64,000 bases of DNA from Symsagittifera roscoffensis (Eukaryota > Xenacoelomorpha > Acoela > Convolutidae): the NCBI RefSeq assembly GCF_963678635.1, contig NC_087069.1, forward strand, positions 22,022,655 through 22,086,654, written 5' to 3'. Under the pieces are notes generated by a model. It was not told the DNA's origin. It worked only from the letters and a program-made list of their open reading frames with translations, and made no database searches. The position numbers were made by a program, and so were the translations under genes. Below, in pieces: positions 43,972-54,107 of the stretch. Position 1 is the first letter of the stretch, and each line of letters starts with the position of its first letter.

Positions 43972-45600
43972 GGATGGCTAGCCTGGAGAAAAGGTTAGAT
44001 GCCAAAGCTGACCTTATGATGCGGAAGGTTGACGAGCTCCTGAGCAGTAGCAACCGGAAGAAACGTCACGCTCCAACGAACAACTCACGCCAGCTGACTG
44101 ACTCGGACGGAGCCCGCAGTTATGCAGAGGCCCAGCCGAGGTCAAGAACCAGCTTTGTGTCCAACCATAAGGAGAGACCCAGGGCAGCCTTTTCGAGGGC
44201 GGGTCGGACGAATCCAGCCCCGCCAGAAGCGGAAGCGACGTCGGGGGCACATTCACCGACAAAGCCACAAGTCAGATCAGTACGAGATTTGCATACCGTC
44301 TCGCAGGATACAACGATGTACTACGCTTCAATGTTGGAGCTTTTGAATAGATCTCTTGAAACATCCATCACCAAACTCTCGAAGTCAACCGAAAAAGGAG
44401 AGAGGTCAAGAAGGACACTCAAAAAGCCAAAATCATACAAGGACGAATCAGATGGCTGCATCGAAACCTTGATAGAGGCGATGAAGTTGCATTTTGATGA
44501 AGAGAATCTCTCCAAGAAACAGGAATGCAGCGCATAGCCAAGCAACTAGTTGGCACGGTCCTCAGCTGTGTAAGGGCGAAAAGGACTCATGAACGAGACA
44601 GTGCTCGCAAAACATTCGACATCTTGTTGAATCATTTCGGCTCGGGTGTACAGGGGCATCAAGCTATGATGAGTTTTGAAAAGAGGCGTCAAAGAGATGA
44701 TGATTCCATAGACAAATTTTTGAATGACCTCGATTTACTAAGAAGGAGAAGCAACACTGACAAAGGGATATCGGAGCGGAACTTGGCCATTGCCTCAAAA
44801 TTCATGGATGGAGAAAAAGTGATAAAACCATGTTGGCCACACACTTCACACTATCGCTGGATCAAGTGCCCACGCCCGATGATTTGCGCATGAAGTCGCG
44901 TGAGTACTTGCACATAAAACCAGGGGCGCAGAATCACTACAGCAATTACGGCAACTACACTGGAACAAATACTGGCGCGAATTCCAGTTGGTATAGACCT
45001 CGTGATGACATGGAAATGAGGAGGTAATGTGCGAATTGTAGTTCGAAGCACCACCATGTTTCAGCCTGTTCTACTTACAAACAAGATATGAAGGCGATAG
45101 GCTACTTTCTCGACGACGTTGATGCACCCGACGAGGACCACGAAGAGTATGTTAGATGGCTCATAATGAAAAATGGACCAAGATGATTCTTCTGTAATTT
45201 GGAGGGACATTTCAAGTCGGATTGAAATTCTGGGATGCAGCAGAGGACGCGAAGCATCTCGTCATGAAGAGGCGCTTTCAGGGGCCAATACTAGTCGATA
45301 ACGCCTGATGAATGAAGCCGAATCGCGGAAGAAAGAGGTGACAACAGGCACATCCACGATCAAGAAGGTGAAAACCGTACCTGATGAGGCGATTGCTTCG
45401 AGCCTGGAGGCAGAGTCAGCCGGTGCGCTCAAAGTGATTTATGGCCTAGCGGCCCGAACCGCATTAAAGAACATTCAGGGAGAACTGGCCACCAAAGAGT
45501 CTGAGCAGTGGATAAGGTCAGAGTTAGAAAAAACAGAGCTGCGCGAGAAACTTGACATTCTATGAAGAACAACGAAAGAAGACGACAACCATGAATCCAG
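43972..45600 (+). pseudogene. gag: gag of element 2, broken
   Basis: The left boundary lies within the frame of 43962-44537, which reads M-A-S-L-E-K-R-L-D-A-K, a basic low-complexity part, and a helical segment. A frameshift near 44535 leads to 44525-44893 with the gag core (F-D-I-L-L-N-H-F-G-S-G and I-D-K-F-L-N-D-L), followed by another shift. At 45028-45069 there is an intact zinc knuckle, C-A-N-C-S-S-K-H-H-H-V-S-A-C. A second knuckle follows near 45185, F-F-C-N-L-E-G-H-F-K-S-D, whose first and last Cys positions are TGA codons. Further C-terminal sequence runs through 45308-45565. Confidence 0.72.
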
Positions 45601-45879
45601 GAAGCAGGATCTAAATTTGAGTTTTATCTGGGAAAAGACCTTCGGCATGACAAGAGAGAGACGAAAATAATGTCGATTTTATCGGTCGCGGGTCTATATG
45701 GTGGGTAAGAACTCGAGACACCTGGACATCTACGTGGAATACCTGAGACAGTAAGACCCCAAACTGGACTCTAGGGCGGTGAAAGCATTACTCACAACAG
45801 GTGGACCGAGGCTAATGAAAATAGATGGACACTACATTGAATTTATGGCCCATACCCAATTCTCATGAACGTGGACGGT

Positions 45880-46272
45880 TTAAATATTTACACCGTAGCT
45901 CACGTGGCTGATGCAAGTGACCAGGTAGGCCGGATTTACATCGGTCGAGAAGAGCTTAATGTCTGACGAATCGGACACAACGCCATGTTCGATCAAGATG
46001 CAGTCCACATAGGCTGTGAAGCCGATCTTGCCGCGCATGTACTAGACGTGCACGGTAGACAACTATCCGTGAAGGGACTATTAGACAGCGGAGTAGTGGT
46101 CAGTGTCATGCCTGTGAGCACTTGGACCGACATGGGTTTTGATAGGTCGGATCTGATTCCGACTAATATCAGACTGGCAGTGGCTAATCAGGATGCAATA
46201 TACGTGACCGGAAGGACCCCCATCATCTCGTTGCAGCTAGGAGGGAGACATCTCTGGATGGGTTTCCTGGTC
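45880..46272 (+). pseudogene. pol: Protease of element 2, 5' part, split by Merlin
   Basis: A retropepsin-like domain with catalytic L-L-D-S-G (Asp codon 46084-46086), followed about 60 residues later by W-M-G-F-L-V, where the reading is cut by the transposon at 46273. It resumes at 47380 with a frame that reads V-E-S after removal of the insertion and one target copy. Upstream 45880-45985 reads as the end of the gag-pro region with short conserved bits and stops. The active-site Asp is intact. Confidence 0.72.
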
Positions 46273-46351
46273 GGACCAAGTTAACATCCTCCACCCAAAT
46301 GGACCAAGTTAAGGTACTCCCCCCAGAGATAAAAGTGACAAAATGAAAAAT

Positions 46352-46890
46352 TTATTGATTAAAACTCATTGATATGAAGGCATAGATTATCGAAACAGTT
46401 ATTAAGTCGAATGAATTGATCTCGCCACATATATTCTTGAAGATACCTGTGCAAAAATTTCCGATGTCATCCGAGCATTTTTCTATCAAAGTTTTTTTGA
46501 TATTCCAATACGATTCAACATTTTGAGTTTTGTCACCAGTTCCTTTTTCCACAAAATTAATCGAATGATTGACGCGCCAGTTCCTGTGGGTGTATCCCTT
46601 CTTCTGCAATGCTCCGTATGCACGCCATTCGTCAGAATGAGCGATTGAGCCCTGTTCGACTACCGATTGAACTATGGGCAACAATGCTTAGGCGTCTCGA
46701 CGGCTCACAACCTGCATAAATCCAACCGAAGGCTTGAAAATCGTGTCCACAATGCCGAATACCCATTTTGTGGCTTGTGACAGAAGCAATTTTTGTCGAT
46801 CTGGACAATAATACCCGGACCGCCAAGTCGAATTGGGTGTTTTTGTAAGTAACGAGCACAAACTTCTCTAAGAGAAGCGAAGGCATTCAC
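46352..46890 (-). pseudogene. Merlin transposase (ISXO2-like DDE), broken
   Basis: Read on the minus strand. The first part (46705-46890) has G-I-I-V-Q-I-D-K-N, the expected first catalytic Asp. After a frameshift near 46740-46780 the next part reads F-G-I-V-D and V-S-R-R-D-A, then a TAA stop, and 46352-46684 continues L-L-P-I-V with H-S-D-E-W-R-A-Y (second Asp), G-Y-T-H-R-N-W-R-V-N-H-S-I-N-F-V and N-V-E-S-Y-W (acidic third residue). All three catalytic positions are therefore visible, but the frame is broken at least twice and the N-terminal zinc part is not clear. 46895-47300 shows only AT-rich filler. Confidence 0.82.
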
Positions 46891-47316
46891 AGTAATGGTT
46901 TCGATATGCCAGTTTGAAGATAAGTTTGCTTATTTGAGGTTTGGATATGCAATCATTTGGGGAGAGAAAAGCGATTTTTTTTTCAAAAAATTTATTTTTT
47001 TTTCGGATAGAAATTGTCAATTTATAGCGTTTAAAGCGAACTGTTTGGCACTGCCGGGCATATTTATCCGGATTTTTTTTTATATTTTGTCCACTACATA
47101 GTTTTTTTGCAACTGGGACATTTTTGTCGTCGATTTAATAAGCCAAGAGTTTTAAATTCGTGTATACAAAATTCAATATTTTTCAAACAAGGGAGAATCT
47201 GTTCATTGAAACTCTTGGCGCAATCGGTTAAATAATCGGTCAAATGTTTACCACTCAGGAATTTGAACAAATTTTAGTTTGATTGGTCGAAAAATAGCCT
47301 AATTTCAATCTGAAAC

Positions 47317-47366
47317 TAAGTTAACATCCTCCCCCCTAAACTGGTTTGGGGGGAGGATGTTAACTT
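47317..47366. repeat. Palindrome next to the right end of Merlin
   Basis: AAGTTAACATCCTCCCCCC is followed after a 12-base loop by its exact reverse complement. The outer half is the right TIR itself; the inner half is an extra TIR copy in opposite orientation. Confidence 0.85.
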
Positions 47367-47379
47367 GATCCTCCTGGTC

Positions 47380-48182
47380 GTCGAGAGTCCGACCAGTTCA
47401 TCCTAGGACTAAATTTTCTGCGCATTTTTGATGTCACGATTGACCTCAACAACGGGTTGATAAGAATCAAGTACCCAGAGAGGAAGTGTGAAAAGAAACC
47501 AATTAAAAAATTCCTGCTTAACCAAACAAAGGTGTCAACTTTCCTGAAACGGAAGGTTAGATTAAAACCACATCAGGCTGTAATAGCGACATTTAGGATG
47601 AGCAAGCTGAATGAGCTTAGTAATGACAGAGAGGTGTGTCTGGTTCCCAATCCAATCAGTAAAAGCTCAGCTCTTTTAGTGAGCTTCTCACTCACTCAGA
47701 GCGGACTTTGTGTGAGTGTGTGTTGTTGAACACAGAGGCAACAACGGTGACATTACCAAGAGGCAAGAAACTTGTTTACACATTGCCTCTGAGCACTGAG
47801 TATCGGAGCGTGGGGAACTCCAAGAATTATGAACTAACTGAAACTCCTTTACATGCCAGTCAAGAATGCATTTTAAAAAGGATAGTGATTTGAAGTCTTC
47901 TAGAAAGTTGTTTTCAATGAACTCAGAGACAGACAATGAGCTCTCTGCTTGCTCAATTTTTCCTGAGAGACCAACAGCAACAGCATTAGAATCGAACAAG
48001 CCGGTCTTACATGAGATAGAGCACTTGAAAGGCAAAGTATCAGACAAGGAGCTAGACTCGCTCAAAGTGGTGTTGAATTAGAAAGCAGACGTTTTTTTAG
48101 GAAGCATAAGGCTGATATAGGCTGCTGCATTTTTATAGCACATGAGATAGAAATAGAAGATGGTTCGGTACCTAATAGGGAG
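47380..48182 (+). pseudogene. pol: Protease 3' part and pro-RT spacer of element 2
   Basis: After the Merlin insertion the pol reading resumes at 47380 and crosses a TAG within the first 12 codons. F-L-R-I-F-D-V-T-I-D-L-N-N-G-L-I-R-I-K near 47418-47465 corresponds to the end of the protease region. 47457-47729 and 47866-48081 are conserved-looking linker frames leading to the RT thumb side. Four or more frameshifts occur. Confidence 0.55.
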
Positions 48183-49030
48183 GGAGCTAGGAGAATGACC
48201 CCACATAAGTCCGAAGCATGCAGAATGTTAATGGAATATGACATGATCGAACCGTCGAAGTCCCAGTTGGCTCGCGGCGTGGTCATGGCAAAAATCGAAA
48301 GGTTGCTACTTAAGTTTTGTTCTGATTTCCGCTACCTGAACGCAGTAACAATAAAGGATGCATATCCTAATCCCCGCTTCGACGAGAGCCTCTCCAAGTT
48401 AAGAGATGCTAAAATCTTCATGACGTTGGATTTGGGCCTGCGTTCTGAGAAAACAGTAATTAGAGAAAACAGGCTTTGCGAGTGAACTGAGGCTGTACCA
48501 GAGGAAAAGAATGCCGTTTGGACTATGGAATGCGACGGCTACCTTCCAACGATTACTGGCTCAGGCACTCACGAATGTAACTAAAAGTATGGCAACATCT
48601 TAATGTGTTAGATTGATGACGTGGTCATTGCGACACCAACGCTGGAGGACCACATAAATAGACTAGACGAGGTCTCTACTTCATGAAACAAGCTGTTCTG
48701 AAAGGCAAACTTTCCAAATGCGAAATCCTGAGTGACTCATTCAAGTTCTGGGTCGCATTGTAGATAAACACGGGGTCAGACCGGATCCCGAAGCAGTTAA
48801 AGCAGTGTTGACATGGAAAGCACCAAACACCGACACGCAATCGATGAGCTTTCTCGGATTCGCTAATTACTACCGAGAGTTTATCCAAGGGTATGCTGAC
48901 ATGATATACCCCATGAAGAAGTTGACGCAAAATAGGGGTAAAAAAATGCAGGTCTCCTGTCCGAGACTCCGGTCCTTTGCGATACTTTGCGAGGCTCCGG
49001 TCCTCGGCATGCCGACAGAAAGGGGATGTT
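48183..49030 (+). pseudogene. pol: Reverse transcriptase of element 2, broken
   Basis: 48195-48485 holds the fingers and palm: M-E-Y-D-M-I-E-P-S, F-C-S-D-F-R-Y-L-N and M-T-L-D-L-G. After a frameshift, R-M-P-F-G-L-W-N-A-T-A-T-F-Q-R-L is seen near 48505. The polymerase box is at 48609-48620, where the first residue (Tyr in the family) is TAG, followed by I-D-D. 48805-49038 continues with the connection, F-L-G-F-A-N-Y-Y-R-E-F-I. The order and spacing are those of Ty3/gypsy RT; the gene is dead. Confidence 0.82.
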
Positions 49031-49470
49031 TGTACTAGATAAGATGCATCAGTAATTGCGATATCGGGCATACTTCACCAGGAACTGAATTGGAATGGGA
49101 GGCCTGTTCTCAGACCAATAGCTTTCGGAAGTAAAGTCCTGAGCGACACTGAAATAAATTACGGTGCACAAAAGGCGGAGATATTCGCGGTGATAACTTT
49201 CGTTGAAAACTGCAGAGCCTACTTAGGAAGTGCTCCTTTCAAGTTGCGTGCAGAAACTCATGCTCTTGCCTGGATGAAGAACTACTCGATGGACCAAAGC
49301 TATATTGGTCGTTGGATCGTGCGTCTGGAAGGATACCACATGATCATAGAGCATCGAACCCGAGACAAACGCCAGAATGCCGACAGATTCAGCAAAAAGA
49401 CAGAACTTTATGAGCGACTCGGAGAGAAGCAGGCGAACCAAGCAGAAAGTAAGGATGGATTTTAATTCCT
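49030..49470 (+). pseudogene. pol: RNase H of element 2, broken
   Basis: The first catalytic Asp is in D-A-S just after a stop near 49038. The second acidic residue is in K-A-E-I-F-A-V (about 49168-49188), and the third motif reads L-R-A-E-T-H-A-L where the family has Asp, a conservative Asp to Glu change. 49190-49465 continues to I-I-E-H-R-T-R-D-K-R-Q-N-A-D-R, the end of the gypsy RNase H region. Confidence 0.75.
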
Positions 49471-50640
49471 GGACAAAGAGACCTACGAAAAACTTCCACT
49501 CACCGGGTGGCTTGACAAGTCCCGGCACCCCATAGCAGGACACCCTGAACTTCCCGTGGAGACGGCTGCTGAGATAAAAATGATGTGACCTGCTTGACAG
49601 AGAGGTTGAACGGCATGACCATGAATGGATGAAGACCATACAGAGGTTGGCAATCACCGAAAAAACAGAGAAGAGACCAGTAGCAATTCGGAGTCGGGAC
49701 CTTGAACTGGATTGCCGATCGATAATGAATCAGTTAGTGAGTTCGAAAGATGTCCTTCCGAGGACTTCGTATTTGAAGTGTCAACAATCGGTCGCTACTC
49801 AGACTGCTCAGAAGGTCAACGTTGAATTAAGATCCAGCGTAACGAGAACAGTTCAGATCACCGACACGAAGGAGGAGTCCGAGCCGAGCTCGGACTGTTC
49901 ATCCGGTGAAGAAACATTGTCCGGGGAGTCATGCACCTTCGGGCCTGTGCAGGATGACTTGGGCAGGGAGACAATGTCGAATCGATCAGGGGAAAGAATT
50001 TTGTACGGGAGTCGACTTCAGAGCGACTAAGGGACAGAATTTTGTTGGGGAGTCAAGAAACATCATAAATAAACCAAAGACGATGATGCAGAATCCATCA
50101 GCTCAAGTGATGACTCGCAGCCTCAGCCTTGGAAGAATGTGCCAGAAACTACATTCAATTCCGACGTCTCAGATTTCGCGATTCAATCCTTGTTAGTAGA
50201 ATTGAAGCAGAGAAACGGAAGCAGAGAGCGGGCTGGGTAGAGAAATGCACCAAGACCCAGACAACGACCCTTATACCTTCGATGAGGAGGGTACAGCAAT
50301 TGATAAGGCCGCAGATAAATCAGTATCTAAACTACCGACTACGTTACTGACGCATGCTATGGTCGTGTCCGTACCAACCTGGAACCATCAGTGCAAGAGG
50401 CGACACCTTTGAAAAAGATATGGTGTGTTAAGTTGATGGAAGATGCCCATGCACCGGAGATAGTCAGCGGAGAGTTTAACAAGATGAAGGCATATCTGAA
50501 AACCAGGTACAGACTCTCGGATCTTTTAAGGGCTCATCAAAATGATAGAATGACGAGTAATCTAAGGAGATGGATCGATAACGGAGCACCTGAAGAGGAT
50601 CCTGAAGCATTTTAATTTAGAGTGAATGGACTTGTTGTAA
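49471..50640 (+). pseudogene. RNase H to integrase linker of element 2
   Basis: Acidic, Ser/Glu-rich sequence scattered over frames at 49629-50030, 49906-50196, 50129-50350 and 50391-50615, with frequent frame changes. The last one (L-S-D-L-L-R-A-H-Q-N-D-R-M) is an ordered segment before the integrase. Like element 1, this element has a long linker here, though with unrelated sequence. Confidence 0.5.
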
Positions 50641-51796
50641 TTAAATAAAGAAGAGATTGTGGCCTGAAAACGCAAGGAAGAGGACAAAGTCCCTTACAAA
50701 TATAAATCAATAGTGCTACCGCAGTTGTATCAAACCGATAGGCTCTTTAATTCACATGATCAGATGGGCCATCAAGGCGTGGACAAAGTGTATAACAGGA
50801 TACAGAAACGGTTCGAATGGCCTGGTTATAAAAGGAGCTGTCAGATTTGGTTCTCTGCATGCTTGTCATGTCATCAGGCGAAGGAACCCAGGAAATTGAG
50901 GTTTCCTATGCAATCAAAATAGTCATCAGGATTCAATGAGGTGGTGCAACTTGATCATCAGAAAAAATGCATGACAGCCACGGGCTACAATCAGGTGCTG
51001 CTAGTGATTAATCATTTCAAAAAAATACGCAGAGACAGCTCCCTGCATGACAGCATCAGCGGAAGAAACGTGCGATCACTTGATTTTTGTATGGATAGCG
51101 AGACACTGCTGCCCCATAACAATCCAATCAGACTTTGGTAAAGCCTTCGTGGGTGATCTCTTGAAGGAATTAATGAAGTGGTCGCAAGTGGCCAAGGCCT
51201 ACTCGATCACTTATCACCCACAAACGAATGGCCTAGTTGGAAGGCAGAATCGCACGTTAGTGTCCATGCTGAGGGTTTATTGCTCGCGATACATGGACGA
51301 CTGGGATATGCACTTGCCGCAAGCGATTGGCGCTTATAACAGCACAGAACATTCTACCACGGGAATATTTTTAATTGATCTCGAGAAAACTTTTCCATTA
51401 ACGTTCTTCTCCCCTGAGTACGAAGGAAAGGAAACAGCACCACAAACGTATGTGCGTGATGTGATCAGGAGGCAGCTGGAGCTTAATGATGTATGCAGAA
51501 AGAACACGCAGCAGGCTCAAATTAGACAAAAAAGAAGATTCGATGAAAGGAATGCGGATGCAAAAGTCTACTCAGTCGGAGATTTTGTCTGGGTGTTCCA
51601 GGATTTAGTTCCACCAAAGGGAACCAAAAAAATGCTTAAAAAATGGCGCGGCCCATTTCAGATCACTGAAGTGCACCAAGGAGGTCCTATTTATTGGTTG
51701 AATACCGGACGGGCAGCTCATTACGAGAACATCAAGCCCCACAATGCCTCATCGGAGGACTGGTGTATTCTAGCCGACATGCATGATGAGGACTAA
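50641..51796 (+). pseudogene. pol: Integrase of element 2, catalytic Glu replaced
   Basis: The HHCC zinc domain is in 50713-50922: H-D-Q-M-G-H-Q-G and A-C-L-S-C-H. The core has V-Q-L-D-H (first Asp, about 50950) and Q-S-D-F-G-K-A-F (second Asp). The third catalytic position reads N-G-L-V-G-R-Q-N-R, with Gly (51239-51241) in place of Glu. The C-terminal part (51240-51796) is long and open, with the chromo-like or SH3-like region V-G-D-F-V-W-V-F and K-K-W-R-G-P-F-Q-I. Frameshifts near 51050 and 51120 break the core. Confidence 0.85.
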
Positions 51797-52429
51797 TTGA
51801 TAGTGGACCCTGCCTACGAGGTGAATGAGAGAGGCACGCGCAACAAAAACGACAGGAAGGAGGTGGTGGATAGTTGCGATCTGCCACTGGACCTGTAGTT
51901 TACCGAGCGAGTGGAGGTGGACGACGAAACTCTTCCAAATGCCGAAGAAGACTGGGACTGCCCAGAGCAAACTTAAGTTGATAAAGAGGTGCAGCCTGAC
52001 TTTCCCTTCACCATGGAAACACGCCAGGGCAAAAGAAAAAAAAACAAGAAGAAGTATAACCACATGGCGAGGATTTTGTCGTGAACAGGATAGTTTTGAG
52101 CAATGCAGTAGACTCAATAGTGGGCCTGGAAGAAATAGTAGAGATCGACATGGTTGTTGATACAGAACAAGACTGGATCGACGATCTCTCTGAGTCGGAA
52201 GTGGAGTTCGAACCGGAGATGGAGCAGATGCATGAGCAAGAATTGACCTACATGATGGCTCGAATGGCTCCATGATCTGCCGCAGATTGAAAAGAGACAA
52301 TCTTGACGGTTCAGGATGTCAACCGAAACAGCACCAAATACATCAGTCACGACAATACAAAACCCGAAAACTTGGTGCTGGCCTTAACTCGACTCAGCTA
52401 ATTCTTGGTTTAAAGGGGAGTGACCTTTC
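51797..52429 (+). pseudogene. Acidic C-terminal tail of Pol, element 2
   Basis: Decayed Glu/Asp-rich tail after the integrase; open pieces at 51825-52160 and 52081-52275 (L-S-E-S-E-V-E-F-E-P-E-M-E-Q). In contrast to the basic tail of element 1 this tail is acidic. No domain is recognised. Confidence 0.45.
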
Positions 52430-52941
52430 TCTCCTTACCAGTCGATGATCCCAACAGGGGAAGATTGCATTCGAGAGAGCTATATGCCCTAATACAAGTA
52501 AAACTTTCCAAGACGGATATAGAGGTATACTTACATTGGACTTATTATCTGAGCGTATGCTAGAGCCGCATTCAGTGCTAATAGTTCGTGTTAAATGTAC
52601 TTTTTAGGCATCGGGATTAGTTTTTTGGATGTTCATTAGCTATAAGATTTTTTTGTGATAGTGTTGATGAGTGACATTTGTATGTTATCTTATTGTTAGG
52701 TAAGGTTTTATGTGTCGTTTATGACCTGGAAATCTGGAACACTCCAGAAACAAAAGGTAACAGCGCTCAGTTATGTTATTCTGACAAGATCGCATGTGGA
52801 CGATAACCTTGCTTCTAGTTTTTTAATTAGAAACAAAAAAATATTTCAATGGACTGTATTTGAAAGATATGAATGATTTTTTATTTTAGAGATAAAACAG
52901 TTCGGAATGATTAATCTAAGTCGTATTTTGTTTTTTAGATC
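52430..52941. other. AT-rich spacer between pol and accessory region
   Basis: Non-coding and AT-richer than both sides. It could hold a terminator for gag-pol, a promoter for the accessory frames, or be the true 3' end of the gypsy element. I find no LTR-like duplicate of it elsewhere in the window. Confidence 0.4.
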
Positions 52942-53013
52942 TTGATTGATTGTGCTTTGTTTTTTAAAATTGAACCGAATCAGAGAAACTGGAAGCGATA
53001 CACGCGAAGAAGA

Positions 53014-53340
53014 ATGAGTGATACCAACGATTCGATGAATTCTATCTCAGCGAGCCTAGGAACGACTCTGGGCGAAGTGTATCAGCTGTTGATCGATAGC
53101 ATTTTCGAATTAGAGGAACCGGAGTTGGCGATCTTCGCCGTCGCACTCCTCAGTGCGTTGGGAAGGCAAGCTCGTGGGGAACGCCCCACGGAGGTGGTTT
53201 TGATGTTGGCCTTTGGCGCGTCCGGAACCGCCGAGAGAGGTTGTAAACGACTCATGAGATGGCGACTGGGGCAATTGTCGGGTCACGACCTAGCCCGTAA
53301 ACCTGGTCTAGGCGAGCAGAGTGACTACCGGTTAGGGTAA
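53014..53340 (+). CDS. Accessory frame 1, unknown
   Basis: An open frame of 108 codons from the ATG at 53014 (M-S-D-T-N-D-S-M), preceded in frame by 24 AT-rich codons that are probably leader. It has a predicted helix-rich part (V-Y-Q-L-L-I-D-S-I-F-E-L-E-E-P-E-L-A) and ends with an Arg/Gly-rich segment. It is the first coding stretch behind the AT-rich spacer. No family is recognised. It could be the start of a longer ORF that continues with the coiled coil at 53430. Confidence 0.4.
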   Translation: MSDTNDSMNSISASLGTTLGEVYQLLIDSIFELEEPELAIFAVALLSALGRQARGERPTEVVLMLAFGASGTAERGCKRLMRWRLGQLSGHDLARKPGLGEQSDYRLG

Positions 53341-53429
53341 ATGTCCCTACCTGTTCGGCCTGTACATCTTCTCATTGGAGCCAAACGACCACCTGAAGGC
53401 TGGACCCATCACATTCAGCAGGCTCCCCA

Positions 53430-54095
53430 ATGATAAAAGTCAAAATGAACGAGATTCAGATACAAACGGCGGAGACAAGTGAAACTCTAGAGAAGAAAGA
53501 CGAAGACTGCGAACAGTTGTGCTCGAGGTTGAACGAGCTTCAAGAAAACGGGAAAATCTGTGACGAATGGAAACAAAAATACGAAGAGCTGGAGATCCTC
53601 TTCAAAGAAGAGGAGATAAAGCCAATTAAGGAGCTCTATAACGCTAGAGTCAGCAAGTTGTCGGCGGAGGTTCCTGCAATGATGAACACCGAGACGGCAG
53701 CCAAATCCAAGACTCAGGAGCTTTACAGACCGAGTAAGATGACGGCCCCGCAGCGAGTGAGCTCGCCTTCAAACGCGAGAAACACTATACCTGATCCCTC
53801 GTACACTTATCTGGCGCCTCAGCTTCAGGAGAATTTTGAGCAAGTGGCCAAAGCTGCGATACAGGAAATAAACCGAGTGATAGACCGAGGCTCGAGTAGG
53901 TCTGCTCCTACTCAGCGAGCGGGCCAGTCACCCATCAGAAAGGAAAAATCAACTAATCCCACAGAGCCGGCCGATCTGGTACCGAGTGGAGCCAAGGTGA
54001 GGTCGCGTGTAGTTGACATTCGAAAGGAACTCAACACCCGAAGGACCTTCGTGCAGGTTGCAGCGGATACCCCAGAACCTGCTTCAACGGTATGA
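53430..54095 (+). CDS. Accessory frame 2, coiled-coil protein
   Basis: A 221-codon open frame. Residues about 5-70 are a Glu/Lys/Leu-rich coiled-coil-like stretch (E-T-L-E-K-K-D-E-D-C-E-Q-L), followed by a Pro/Ser-rich and basic linker with S-P-I-R-K-E-K and a segment R-S-R-V-V-D-I-R-K-E-L-N. It ends just before an SGNH domain in another frame, so the original protein was probably coiled coil plus SGNH. This architecture recalls ORF1 proteins of some CR1-like non-LTR elements, where an esterase-type domain follows a coiled coil; that comparison is inference. Confidence 0.5.
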   Translation: MIKVKMNEIQIQTAETSETLEKKDEDCEQLCSRLNELQENGKICDEWKQKYEELEILFKEEEIKPIKELYNARVSKLSAEVPAMMNTETAAKSKTQELYRPSKMTAPQRVSSPSNARNTIPDPSYTYLAPQLQENFEQVAKAAIQEINRVIDRGSSRSAPTQRAGQSPIRKEKSTNPTEPADLVPSGAKVRSRVVDIRKELNTRRTFVQVAADTPEPASTV

Positions 54096-54107
54096 CCTGG
54101 AATCCGG

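Larger units (their letters stand above)
46273..47371 (-). mobile_element. Merlin-type DNA transposon inside the protease
   Basis: A 1099-bp insertion flanked by the 8-bp direct repeat TCCTGGTC (46265-46272 and 47372-47379). Terminal inverted repeats are GGACCAAGTTAACATCCTCC on the left and GGATCAAGTTAACATCCTCC read inward from the right, 19 of 20 matching. The 8-bp duplication, GG ends and an IS1595/ISXO2-like transposase fit the Merlin superfamily. Removing the element and one target copy restores the protease frame exactly. The left end also holds a second partial copy of the TIR start at 46302. Confidence 0.9.
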
